Assembly (NCBI RefSeq): GCF_022605725.1
Contig: NC_065558.1
Span: 8,990,001 to 9,054,000, forward strand
Length of the DNA stretch: 64,000 nucleotides
DNA from: Anthonomus grandis grandis
Taxonomy: Eukaryota > Arthropoda > Insecta > Coleoptera > Curculionidae
Direction of reading: 5' to 3'
Every line of letters starts with the position of its first letter. The first letter of the stretch is position 1. The translations under genes were made by a program, and so were the position numbers. Below are positions 46,330-58,239 of this stretch, one piece after another. The notes beneath the pieces were generated by a model, which saw only the letters and a list, made by a program, of their open reading frames with translations, searched no databases and had not been told where the DNA came from.

Positions 46330-46740
46330 CCCTTGAGACGTTTATTCCGCTGTTGTGCCTTTTCAAGCACTCTATTCTATGGAAGTATGGATTCTCACTG
46401 AAACAGTGTGCAAAATAATCGAATCGTTCGATATGTGGTCTTATCGCAACATGCTTAGACTATTGCTGATCAATTAAACAGTTTTGCAGCATCTAAAAAA
46501 AGTAATAGAGTTTTTTCAACCGTAAAAAGGAGAAAACTGAAGTACTTTGCTCATGTAATGAGAAATAGAAAATATGAGTTACCAGGATAAAAATAGAATG
46601 GAAAGAGGATACTGTGAAGAACATTCTTTTTATGTCAATAGTTGCTAAAATTCTCGGAGGACAAGGAATTTAAAGAAGAATAAGATGCGATATTTGTTCA
46701 TGTTAATTTAACGCTGTTGTCGCTGCGTTAAGTTGGCCTA
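46330..46740 (+). pseudogene. LINE C-terminal fragment (RTE/I-like, YG-x-E-x-W type)
   Basis: The plus strand reads ALYSMEVWILTETVCKIIES, FDMWSYRNMLRLLLIN, then in other frames KRRKLKYFAHVMRN and KYELPG. This is the conserved tail of a LINE ORF2 (normally YG-E-WTLT, R-L-E-A-F-E-M-W-C-Y-R-R-M-L, and H-V-M-R). Several stops. Confidence 0.75.
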
Positions 46741-46959
46741 ACCTTTTTGCACACACTGTATAAGAATGCTAAACTATACAACAAAAGTATTAAAGACAAA
46801 TTTGCCCATGCTTTTTTGAGCTTGGAACTACTGTGTAAGTTACTTAGGAAAAATATCAAAGGCCGCTAAAAAATTAAATCTTGGATTAAATGGTAAAAAC
46901 ATTGTTAAAATAATATATAATTAAAAATTACATAACTTTCATTTATATATCAATAAAGT

Positions 46960-47240
46960 AAATTTTGTCCATATCAGTAGGCTGTCTAACTTCAGATTCT
47001 ATCTACGACGTGCACAATGGGTTAACTAAAGCAATTTTATGACCAAAAATGTTTTCATTTTAAAATTTAACCATACATCAGTGTCGTCAAACCATTAAAT
47101 TAATGCAATTCAAATAAAAATACCATTTTGTACTGCCCATTTTGCTATTAGGCCACTGTGTTTATTTGACGGTTCCCTACTTCAGTCTCTATATTCATGC
47201 GTTCACAGTGGATTATAACGACAATTTAAATGGACAAATA
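46960..47240. repeat. Copies of the dispersed CACAGTGG-family repeat
   Basis: TTTGTCCATATCAGTAGGCT and GTCTAACTTCAG (about 46970-47000) and AGGCCACTGTGTTTATTTG with CACAGTGGATTATAACG (about 47150-47215), followed by AATGGACAAATACAATA, match the words at 32.6, 41-42.5 and 55 kb. Confidence 0.5.
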
Positions 47241-47269
47241 CAATATACATTTTATTAAAAAAACATGAT

Positions 47270-48390
47270 TTATGAGTTTTTTAAGATATAGGATATCCTA
47301 AGCAAATTTGAAGATGTTTGGATTAATGGTCTTCAGGAAATTGCAGACTTTTTTGAGTCTGTATATGGCAGTTGATAATTTTTTTTGCTAGCAGCTAAAA
47401 TCCCCAAATCTAATTGTAACAGATGCAGTTCAGATATCGAAATTAACAGTAATGTAGTTTTTAAAAAGACGATTGATCTAAAGGTAGATAAAGGTTCTGG
47501 TCCAGCTAAGATTCCACTTATTGTTTTTTTTAATATCATATCCATTTTATTACATTAACAATTACGCTCTCAAGAAAATAAGATATTTCACAAATATGGA
47601 AAATTGCCAATATAATGACCATTATTTAAAGTAGGATATAGATCTCATATTACAAATTACAGGCCAATCTCCGGTCTAAATATTTGAATCAATTCTTAAT
47701 GAGTGATCAATGATGAATTAATGGCAACCTTTTACAATATCAGAAAAACAGCATGGTTCTTATAAATAAGAGTCGATCTTGCCGAACAAATTTTAATTTT
47801 TTTTTAAGTTATGTTGCTAATGTGTGATAAGGTCCAGGTTAACGTAATTTATTTTGATTTAAAAAAGATCCATTATTATTTTGGTTTTGCAGCAATTTAA
47901 CTTAACGAAAACAATATGTAAACATAGGTGGTTCTCAATCAAAAGATATAGAAGTTACCTCTGGTGTACCCCAAGAATGGTATATTGCTCCATTTCTCTT
48001 TGAGTGGTTTGCTAACGACATTTCAACTTATTTTAAAAGTACAATTTGCAGATGGTCTAAATTGTAAGATATCCAGTAAAAATCACTACAAAGCTATCCT
48101 AACATTTTCGAGAAAGACAAACCAGATTAAATTGCCATATAAACTGAATAATGTTCAGATAATAAGGGTAAACCGTGTTCTTGGTGTGTTGTTTGATTCT
48201 GAATTTAGGTTCACTGAACATATTATGAGTCATAAAGTGGCAAAGTTTTTAAACTGTTGGAATTTACTGTTAGATCTTATTATATATGAGTTACTGCACC
48301 ATATAAATTTTAGTATAGTCAGGGTTATTTTATTATATACCATTTTTTATACCTGAAGTGAACTTAATTCGTGTACTTTTAAGTATTACT
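47270..48390 (+). pseudogene. LINE reverse transcriptase, decayed
   Basis: Ordered plus-strand pieces: DKGSGPAKIPL (about 47495), NYRPISGLN (about 47660), then DLKKIHYYF in place of motif A (about 47860), LVYPKNGILLHFSLSG (about 47960, equivalent to the G-x-x-Q-G-S block) and VNRVLGVLFDSEFRFTEHI (about 48170-48225). Many stops, and motif A and YADD are lost. Confidence 0.65.
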
Positions 48391-50360
48391 TTTACTTTAT
48401 TTTATTATACTACTTAAGGGCAACCGTGTTTGTACCTTTTAGGGTCTTGTTTATTTATCATGTATTAATATATTCTCAAACTGAAGTCAGACTATCAAAT
48501 GACAACGTGGTCAGAAGTCAAGACGATAGGGTCGGTTTCCACAGGAAACTTGACAATAAATTCCTCGATTTCCATAGAATAAAATATAAATAAAGAAATA
48601 AATCTGGCCTTTATTAAGTAACATTAAACAAATATCAATATGGCATCTAGCAAATCAATATTGTACTATATATAGATTTTTTATTATTATAGATATAATA
48701 AATTTGCTACATTAAAGCTCAGTTTTTTCAGGACATAAATTGACCCTTTTATCAAAAAACGTCCTTAATTTCCAAGTTTAAACCCTTTAATCCTACAAAT
48801 GCCTACGGGAACAAAAACTAAGCAACTTTAGCAAGCCGTGGCCATCTACTATAGATCTTAATTAAGATTGTCAATAAAAACTTTCCTAATTATCATTAGA
48901 GATTTTCAATTTATCATGAAACTTTTCAGAAGAGCCTTGAAATGTGATAAAAGTCATACAGCGTATTAAGTTGCTTAATACATAATCTATTTTTGAAGAA
49001 AAAAAAACAAAATGAAGTGCTTTAATTGATTCTTAACATAATTTTATTATCCTTTAAAAGGGTTGGTAAATACTAGAACCGAAATTAAATTTAAGCTTCA
49101 GCTTAATTAAAAAGATCTGGCGTTAAGCCGCTTACCTAACACGGTGGTCCTATAGGGAAAGAAACAGGGGCAAAAAAGTTTTTTCATTATTTTCAGTTTA
49201 TTAATCTCTAAGATGTGGTAGAACTCTGAAATCAGCTGAAATTTTGTAACTTGTCAAATTCATGCCCTTTCTTCATTCGATTTTTCAATGATTTTATTAT
49301 GATGCCGTATTTAAAAAAAAATCGTTACAATGAAAACTAAACGCATTTTTATCCCTCAAACACCATATTTCTAAATGTGCAATTTCCTTCCTGTAAAAGT
49401 TCAATACCGTAAAACTAAATTACCTTTTTCTAACTATAAATGAGCTTTTGAACGAATCAAACGCAACCATAAAAACTGAAGTTTACACTCTTTGTTAGGC
49501 GAATCGAAAATAAAAAGTGGAAAAATCGGAAAAAGCTCTGCGCGAAAATGTCTTTTTTACCTTTAAATGTGCTTTTGCCCTCAAATAAAATGCGAAATGT
49601 TCTAACTCACCGTTTTTATTAAGGATTGTTTGCTGAAACTTTTAAAGATTTTTTGTCATTATCTAAAAACAACTTGTTATCAACGACGGCTACATGAAAA
49701 ATTGCTCAATGTTACTTTCGCATGCTTTCTTATTGATTTTATGGTAATTTATTAAAATGTCAACGAAAATAGGCTACAAGCCGAGACAAACGCCCTTCTC
49801 GTTTAACTTGTAGATAACAAAAGTTCCACTTTGTAATCCATCCACAAAACCGAGATTAAATTAGGTGAACCGTGTTGACAAATTTACGTCACTTGAAAAG
49901 GGGAATAATATATAATGCAATTTCCTTGCAGACAAACCTATTTAGGTTTTTGCACACCATATACATATAACCCACGTTTCGTTGATTTGCAATATTAATT
50001 TTTTTTCTTCTACGCTAAAAGGTGTTAATTTTTTTAATTAATAATAGCCCGAACCATTAGTCATCCTAAATAAAAACTATAGTACATACATTATTGAATA
50101 ACCATAATAGTAACCTTCTCAGCTGAGAATAAGACAAGCGTATAATTACTAAGAAAGACAAGGTTAACACTAATTGACCGTAACCTTTTTGCTGTCATTA
50201 ATAAAAACTTGACTTTATACTAATATTCACGTAATAGTACTGTCAATAGGTTAATTGTAAAATAGTAAAATATGTTTTTCACGGGTACTACACCCGAATT
50301 TGTGAACCCAATTTTTTATATTTTTAGGGGACAATTGGGGACTGCTGAGGGGTAATTCTG
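48391..50360. other. Intron sequence, no recognised gene
   Basis: AT-rich. A copy of the dispersed repeat (TTACCTAACACGGTGGTCCT) lies at about 49132. No coding blocks seen. Confidence 0.35.
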
Positions 50361-50394
50361 TTAGTCATTATCATCAATCATCATTATATCATTA

Positions 50395-51545
50395 TCATCA
50401 TTATATCACCATTGGAGTATGGTGTGCCACAGGGTACTGTGCTTGGGCCTCTTTTATTTACACTATACATCAATGGTCTTTTTTCAGTTATCCCAAAAGA
50501 TAGTGTGGTATGTTTTGCTGATGACACCTGCTTAATAATTGAAGATAGCAGTTGGGAGGGAGTCAAAAATTAAGCTGAGTCATTAATATCAAGGGTAAAA
50601 AATTGGTTTGATTTCAATTTGCTAACTTTAAATACCGACAAAACAAAGTTTATGTGTTATGCCAAAAATAATTCTAGTCTGCCAGGTTACACTATATTAG
50701 GAATTCATAACTTTTGATTGGCAAAATTACAATTTTTGCCAGTGTAACACTAAAATTGATTGTGTAAAATATTTGGGAGTATTTTTTGACAACTTACTAA
50801 AATGGAATGTACATATTGATTACATAATTGGTAAAATACGTAAGTTGTTGTATAAGTTTTACATATTAAGGCATTCTTTGTTAAAAAAAACAATCTTGTC
50901 ATTGTATAAAACTCTAGCGGAGTCTGTACTTGGTTATGGTATAAGTGTATGCGGTGCTTCTTATAGGTCTGTTCTTGATCCTCTTCTTATTGCTCAAAAA
51001 GCATTGCTGAAAATTTGTTTATTTAAAAATAATTTGTACCCATCAACTGATTTTTTTAGTGAGGCAGGAGTTTTTCAGCTGTATCACATTTATGTAAATT
51101 CAGTTACAAGACTTCTTTGTAATAATAAAATAGCTAAAAGTAGACCAGTATTGCCTTTGGCAACCAGGTTTCAAAGTAACAATCCTCTATCTTTTCCTAA
51201 AATAAATTTTACTTCTACTAAAAGATCGTTAATTTATACAGCTCCAAAAATTTACAATATGATGCCTCTTGATTTGAGAAATAAGCCCTATGCCAGAATC
51301 AAGTATACAATAAAAACTTGGATCATTCATATTAATATTGAGCAATTGTTTGGTTAATCTTAATTGTTGCTAGCTTGTAATCACTATACTGTTCACATAA
51401 TATTAGATTTTATTTTGTCTGAACTTGATATATCTATATATTTTGAATGAGAATACGCACAAACTTAGTAGTTAATTGTGTTTCCAACTGTATTCTTAGT
51501 TACTTTGTATTATTGTTTTTTCGAACTAAACATTATTATTATTGT
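50395..51545 (+). pseudogene. LINE reverse transcriptase and C-terminus with ATT tail
   Basis: The plus strand begins LEYGVPQGTVLGPLLFTLYI, then CFADDTCLIIE (catalytic FADD, about 50512-50545) and FDFNLLTLNTDKTKFMCY (about 50605-50660). After a frameshift near 50740, a 194 residue frame from 50773 to 51357 runs MGVFFDNLLKWNVHIDYIIG, then ESVLGYGISVCGAS and a C-terminus ending NIEQLFG. The 3' end is CATTATTATTATTG (about 51530). This is the best-preserved 3' half of a LINE in the window. It is 5'-truncated, with a stop at 50571-50573 (VKN-stop) and one frameshift. Confidence 0.85.
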
Positions 51546-51547
51546 CA

Positions 51548-54500
51548 TTTGTAGTTCTACAATTATTGGTGGTTCTTAGCTGTCTGCACGATGTTGTCCT
51601 CCATCTCATACGCGGTTTTCCCGTAGATGTCCGCTCTTCTGAATTTTGTTGCCAGTCTATTTTGATCACCAGAGAGTCTGGTTTTCTTTGTAATGATTTT
51701 GATATTGTCTGGTCCCTCATAGAGATCAGTCAGTTTCGATGTATGTTCTTGGACCGGACTGCTCTGTTCTGGGTCTTTGTATGGTCCAAGGGTCTTGCGC
51801 AAAACCTCTCGTTCGAAACACTTCAGCTTGCGCTCCTTTTCCTTGGTAAGTGTCCAAGCCTCATTTCCGTACATGACCACTCAAATCAAATCAAATCAAA
51901 ACTTTTATTATCCCAAAAAAATAGACACAAAGTGTATGGATTTCGTCACAGTTTTACATGTTATAATCTTGGCTCAAAAAAAAAAATGTTACTAACTACC
52001 TAGATAACTAAAATTCAAAAATATCCACCTATACTATATATTACAAAAAAAGTTAAAATAGTCAAAAGTAAAGTGACATTACATCGTTAAAAAAGTTATA
52101 ATACTTAACTGCCTAATCAGCTAGATAGTTATCTACATCATAAAAACATTTATTGGCTAGGAATTCCTTTAACTTTCTTTTAAATATCGAAACGGTTTTG
52201 CTAATCTTTATATCATTCGGTAATTTGTTGTATAGCTTTGGACCTATTCTTAATACAAATTTTTTAGAAATAAGTAGCCTGCTATGAGGCATGAACAAGT
52301 CATTTCTAGAACGAGTTGGGTAATTATGAAACCTACCATTAACAGTAAAGGAATTAAAATTCTTAAAAACATATAAGCAAACTTCAAATATATTCAAACA
52401 CGGGACCGTCAAAATTCTATATTCCCTAAAAAGAGGTCTACAGAAAGTCATCGGTGATACTCCGGCAATACACCTAAGAATCTGTTTTTGGCTAATAAAC
52501 ACTCGACGTGCATGCGACGTACAGCCCCTGAGCTGAACACCGTACAAAATTCGTGAGTGCATAATAGCGTGGTATAGACAAAATAGTTGATTAATTTCCA
52601 CCACCCTAAGGTTCCTAATGGCATAACATAAGCTACCGAGCTTCATCGACAACTCAGCACAATGAGATTCCCAAGAAAGTGAATCATCCATTGTTAAGCC
52701 AAGAAACTTAACTGATTTTTGGCGTTTCAAACAATCGTTATCGTTCGTTACACATAAATTAATAACACTATTTATTTGACTATGATATGCATCAAAAACC
52801 ATGTAATTAGTCTTTTAGTAAGTAAAGTTCATTTAAAATAAACCAATTGCTAAGTTCCTCTAAGGCTTTTCCATCAGATACATTAATTGTTTCCGTGTTC
52901 TGTCTTCGGACCAGCGCAGATGCATCATCAGTATATATGGTGATGACACTATGTGTTATTGCCAGAGGCAAGGGATTAATAAATAAAAGAAACAACATCG
53001 GGCTCAATACGGAACCTTGTGGGACCCCAATGTTCACTTTAAGGTTTTCAGACCGCATACTAGATCCGGAGCTATTCCTCACTGCTACATATTGTGAGCG
53101 ATCTACCAAAAATTATGCAAACCAGCTCAACACTACTCCCCTTACACCATAGGATTAACTATTTTATATATTTAAATTATTGTAATTCGGAATAGATGTT
53201 TGCTGTTAATAACCTTTTTTAGAGCGTGCATGCATCTGCAGCCGCATTGGATTCTTATTTTAACTTCGTCGGATATACTGTTTCCTAATTGTGGCTCCTA
53301 GGTACCTAAAACTTGTTACCCTCTCGAAATTGTACTCTCCCATTGTAACATTTGGCCCTATCCTATTTTTTCTCGTTCACTTAGTAACATATATAGCGTT
53401 TTGTCCTGGTTAATTTCAAGACCAATTACTTCGGACTGTCTTCCAACTTTATCGAATAACTCCTTTACCATTATTGCGGTGTTTTCAATCACGTCAATAA
53501 AGTCGCCAAGAGCTAGGGGAACCCTTGAGGCTATCAATGCCAAAGGCCTCCGTGGTCAATTCTGCCACTCTGATAGCTTTTTTTAAGGTAATATTGAATA
53601 ATTTTAAGGAGAGAGAATCACCTTGTTTCAGGCCGGTTCTGACGTTACCTCACCCACTTTTAATCTATTTCTGGACACATATACTTGTTCAGTTGATTAG
53701 TTTTTTAGGAATTCCTAGCTCTACCATTGTGTTCCAGAGCTTAACTCTTAGAGTACTATCGTGTGCTTATCTAAAGCCGGTAAACAGTTGGGAAATGACA
53801 CAATGTTGTAAATATCTGATCGACAGTAGATATATTTTTATGGAATCCACACTGGTGGTCCTCCAGGTTTGACTCTACGATAGGTTTAAGGCGTTCCAAC
53901 AGTATATATGCAAGGATTTTATATGTCGTGTTGATTGAGGATAGTCCTCGGTTGTTACTACATTTTGATCTGTCTTTCTTTTTATGTTTTTTTTCTCCAT
54001 AAGGATAAGGAGTCTATGCAGTGCTTCTCCTCCGTGCTGCTTAAGTAAGCAGCTCTGCTGATATGTTGTCTTTTCCTGGAGCTTTATTTTTGAGCTTTTT
54101 CATAGCTTTGATAATTTTTTTTGTATGTCCTGTGGTTCTACAATTTGGTACTCGGTTGTTGAGTTACATTTAAAAGCTTGTCAAAGTACTGATTCCATTC
54201 ATTTACTATTTCATTTTTTTTTGGTCGTTATGCTACTACTACTCTCTTAAATATTCATTCCGCTCTAGGTCTGAAGCCTATTTTAATGTTTGCAATTTCT
54301 TTATTTCTATAAATTCTTAGACCGGTTCTGCTGGCTTCATTGGTTCTATTTATTTTAGTTTTTTGTTGATCGTGCTGTCTCTTCTTTGTTTTTATTAATT
54401 TTTATGTGTTTTTCTTAGTTCGCCATATAATCATATATTTTCATCCATTCTCTTTTGTAATACACTTTGTATTGAACAGTTTCTTTCCTTGAAGATCTTT

Positions 54501-54590
54501 TTACTTTTTTCATCGAAGCATGTATTGTGTTTATTTTTGAAGTGTTTTCGTAGTATATTATCAGCCTCTTTTGTTTTGCTATGACTTGTC
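51548..54590 (-). pseudogene. RTE-like LINE remnant, split by another LINE
   Basis: Minus-strand blocks from right to left: LKNKAPGKDNISAELL (about 54120-54070), TYKILAYILLERLKPIVESN and LEDHQCGFHKNISTV (about 53920-53825), then IPKKLINLTS-type pieces, LGDFIDVIENTAIMVKELFD (about 53520-53450) and GLEINQDKTLYM (about 53425-53390). The rest resumes beyond the insert as MVMYGNEAWTLTKEKERKLK (about 51880-51820). The gap coincides exactly with the minus-strand LINE at 51884-53155. Stops and frameshifts throughout; the clade assignment rests on the YG-x-E-x-WTLTK and EIN-x-x-KT-x-YM words. Confidence 0.75.
51884..53155 (-). mobile_element. Nested jockey-group LINE 3' half with TTTGA tail
   Basis: On the minus strand a frame (53109-52807) reads NIGVPQGSVLSPMLFLLFIN and YTDDASALV (catalytic YTDD), and the next (52802-52113) a 229 residue C-terminus with SVKFLGLTMDDSLSWESH, HSRILYGVQLRGC and KLYNKLPNDIKI. 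One frameshift near 52805 separates them. The 3' end is GGGATAATAAAAG followed by about three TTTGA units at 51884-51900. It lies inside the RTE-like element, so it is younger. It is among the best-preserved LINE copies here. Confidence 0.85.
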
Positions 54591-54945
54591 TATGTCTTCG
54601 CTCTCTTCAGCAAGTTCCAATTGACGCTCTGAATGTAGCCTTTGTTGTAACTTTCTCCTGCTAGTTTGTAGGTATTTAATTTAATTTTTGGTAACGTTGA
54701 ATCTGTTAGTGTTACATGAAAAATAAATTCCAATTGTATTGGAAGCATTCGTACATTTTTTGTACAAATGGCAACGTTATACACAATACGTTTGTATATA
54801 TTATGAACTGTATACATTCTGCAATAAAGTAATTTAATGGTTTGATTACAGGTGCATTTCTAATAAAAAAACTCATAACGGTCTGTTCCCTTTTAGAAAT
54901 TTTCCTGTAAAGTATTTTTGGATGGAGGTTTATTTTTGACCATAA
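54591..54945. other. No supported feature
   Basis: AT-rich; no clear coding block. It could be the 5' part of the RTE-like element, unreadable. Confidence 0.3.
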
Positions 54946-54949
54946 AATT

Positions 54950-55460
54950 GTCTATGTTGGCCTACTGTCCGCAAAATCCACGCTGAGCATAGAATAGGAC
55001 AGGTTAGGCAGCCTATTCAACACAGCGGTCATATAGTTAAAATAACATGGACAAAGTTTGTTTTAATAATATGTTAAAAAAATCATGCACAAAATATGTT
55101 TTTTTTGTAATATAAAGAGATGTATTCTTTTTTAAATTTAAAACCCCATTTTTTTAATAGCAGGTTTATGAAAGTTTAATTTACAAATCCAGTTTTTTGT
55201 TATTTTTATTGCTGTTGAGTAAAGCATCTCATATAAGGCGCTGGGTCGCAGCCGTTTCAGACTCAAACAAACATGGACAAAATTGTTTTCATTATTTAAA
55301 AAAATTATTCAGTTAAAGTTGCATCATCTCGAAAGTTTAATAGATTATGCGATTCTGCGCCAACTTTTATTTTTATATTTATTTTTTATACTAATAAACT
55401 GTTTAGGAGTTTGAGCATAAAGAGCCCTAAAATCAACACAGTGGACTAGTTGGCAGTAAC
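54950..55460. repeat. Copies of the dispersed CACAGTGG-family repeat
   Basis: GGTTAGGCAGCCTATTCAAC and ACAGCGGTCATATAG followed by AACATGGACAAAG (about 55002-55060), AACAAACATGGACAAAATTG and TTTTCATTATTTAAA (about 55266-55300), and AACACAGTGGACTAGTTGG (about 55436). The three partial copies are about 200-260 bases apart, so they may be decayed tandem units. Confidence 0.55.
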
Positions 55461-55599
55461 ACACCTCCAAAAATTAATTTTAAATATCGGAACATTTCTA
55501 GATAAACCATTATTTTCTTTGTAATGCCAACCCTTGTTTACCCAAGTCTTCACCCTTAGAAACCCAATTTATATAATATTCAAAGCTAATCCTTGAAAT

Positions 55600-56230
55600 G
55601 GTTCAGATCCTCCTTGTCAAGATCTGTTCAATCAACTTTGACAATTATTTCTCACACGAAATGCTCAAAGGCAAGGTGACAATGTTTGCTGATGACATAA
55701 CTATTTTATGGCATGAGAGAAATTTGACAGATTCGAAATGATTGTGAACACTGATCTTGAAACAATTAAGGAGTGGTGTGCTGCAAATAATCTTTGTTTC
55801 AATTCCTCGAAAACAAATGTGTTGAAGTGTTATATGGATAATGTTGTATTGGACAATGAGTCTATTCTAAGGCATCATTCTAGCATTTTTGGGTCTAACA
55901 ATTGATAATGGCCCTAAATTTCAAGATCATATTACCAACATAGGTTTGACTCACTGTTTATACTTCAAAAAAGAGCAATTCGCTTTCTGTCTAGAGTAGG
56001 ATATCATATATATCTTAAAGACTGCAAGTTTTATAATTAAAAATCATAAAAATGAAGATACAGTTTCAGATTGCCCATAAACCAGTCATTTGTTTGTATA
56101 GGTAAGAAAATCTTGAACCACCTTCCTCTTGAAATGAGATCAATAGACTGTTAGATTTAAGAAAGCTTTAAAGAAAATGTTGGTCTTAAAAGCTTGTTAC
56201 ACCCTGGACGAATATTTTAAGGTAACTAGC
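55600..56230 (+). pseudogene. LINE reverse transcriptase fragment
   Basis: MLKGKVTMFADDITILWHER (catalytic FADD, about 55660-55720), then in another frame IVNTDLETIKEWCAANNLCF (about 55740-55800), FNSSKTNVLKC and LGLTIDNGPKFQDHITN (about 55890-55940). Only the part from YADD to the C-terminus is recognisable, in several frames. Confidence 0.7.
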
Positions 56231-56329
56231 TGGAATTAATAATCTATTTCTCTTTTATATAATTAGTTTTAATAATTTATATATTATAATTTATATAACC
56301 ACTTTTATACTCAAGAAAGACGTATAAGA

Positions 56330-56510
56330 GCTCATTTCAATGCTTTGTCAAAAACCTGTTCATGACTAAATCGCCGCTCAGTTATTAATCATCTTCATTT
56401 CTAACTCGTTAAAAAAATTATTTTGTGTATTGACAATGATGTATTGAAAAAAATGCCGCGGGTTAAGATCTAGGGATCTTGCTGGCCTTTCCAACACCTA
56501 CTAAATTTAC
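56330..56510 (-). pseudogene. Short Tc1/mariner transposase C-terminal remnant
   Basis: The minus strand reads PARSLDLNPRHFFQYIIV and FFNELEMKM, a decayed form of the PARSPDLNP-x-DFF-x-WG region around the third catalytic Asp. About 45 residues remain; the element ends were not found. Confidence 0.5.
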
Positions 56511-58200
56511 TTGCCCTTAACTACGAAAATCTTTTGTCTTACGTGCTTTCATATGCATTTACGCGTGACATATTTAACCATATCGCCAGCAGAACAAACA
56601 AAGTGAAAATTGCGACAAAGCCTAATTTGCAAATGTCGAAGTGTACCATATTACACATACAAATTAGCCGCCATGTCAGTCAAATGCAAAAGGGGTTAGC
56701 AAATAGACATGCCGGAAACTGTTACCTTTTTGTCGGCGTGACGTTGTTTACTACAGTTTATTTAGGGATGGCAAAACATTAGCTAAGGGTTTTTTATTCC
56801 CTTAATTTCCAGACATTCAAATTTGAAATATTAAACATTTAAGGGGTTGGTATAGAAAATATTGTACAAAGAAAAACGGTGGATTAGTAAATCGTCAATT
56901 AAAGAAATTTTAATTATGGCAAACAAATTGGATTTAACTGATTCATAGCTATGACATTGGTATTGACCTTAAATAAGTAAGAGGAACAAATTAGGTACTG
57001 ATTGAAAAGTAAAGTGAAGTAGAAGCTAAAACAATAAACATTCATACTATTTTAAGCCATAATAATCCACCTCAGAATTAACAATCATAAAGAACCTCAT
57101 CAACTTTCATAGGAGAAAGGCATTTCTTTATAGTGGGTTAGTAATTTACATTTTATTAGTCAAATAGCTACTGTAACTCCTAGTTAGTCCCTTGGATTAA
57201 ACTCTACACCCCAGAATATCCATATATTAATTCGGGCATAGGCTTCCAAGGTCCAGTAAGCCACTCTCAAAGTTTTAATTAGTTTAAACTGAATTATGAA
57301 AACAAGAGCCGACATGTCTGAATCATGTAGTTTCTAAAATGTTTTTCATTTTTACTGTTTTACATTGGAAGTAATTTATAGCATAAAAATTTAATTTAGT
57401 GAAACTTATTATTTTAAAACTAAAAAAAAATCCTGTTTTGCCCCTTACTTTAGAAACGATCAGGTGGCATTAGTAGTCAAGAGGCCGATTTTATTATTAG
57501 CCAAATAACGTCTTGATTTTATAGTAAGTTAAAATATACTATTATGAAAATGTAAATTATTCTCCTAGTTTTTGTACTATTTTATTCGTATTTTATAGTT
57601 AAAAGTTGATTAGTAGGGTTTAATTAGGGCTTTACTTACGTTTAGCTTAATATTTGCTTCTATAGGGTCTAGTTTTTAAGTAGTTCATCTTGTTTGAGGG
57701 CCCCAATTTAGGTTATATTATTGTAAATCCCTGTATTTTACATTTTCTAAAATGTCATGTCAGTATTCTCTTGAAATTATTGGTCTCTTTTGGCAAAAAC
57801 AAATAAGAAAGTTACAAACTTTTCTAAATTATTCCATAGGGCTTTAAAAGGGACACGTTTCGTGACTATTCAGTTTTAGTAAAGTGACAGTCAACACGAG
57901 TTAGGTTAAAGTTTCTGACGTTGCCAATAAAAGTGTTTTCATGAATTTCGTTACAATACCCAGAAAATGCTACAACAAGGTTCATAATAATAGAAAAGTC
58001 TGTGTTCATAATAATTGTTTGAATAGGGATATTTTAATGTGTTATTATCCACCCTGGATTATTCAAATTTCTTGTGCGTACTACAAACCAATTAAGTCTC
58101 AAATTAATAGCAATTATCAGTGCACCAGGGGATTAGATTTTAGGCCCTTGGCGATATATCTCGATACCTAGTTAATGTGGAATATAACAGTGATTTATGG
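56511..58200. other. Intron sequence, no recognised gene
   Basis: AT-rich with two open frames of 76-82 codons (56534-56782 and 57941-58171, plus) that show no family signature and probably arise by chance. Confidence 0.35.
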
Positions 58201-58239
58201 GAAACTGCAGTCGCCCAGCAAGCGGTGTGTTTGATTGAT

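Noticed and set aside
56534..56782. 82 codon plus-strand frame
   Set aside because: No recognisable product and isolated between transposon fragments.
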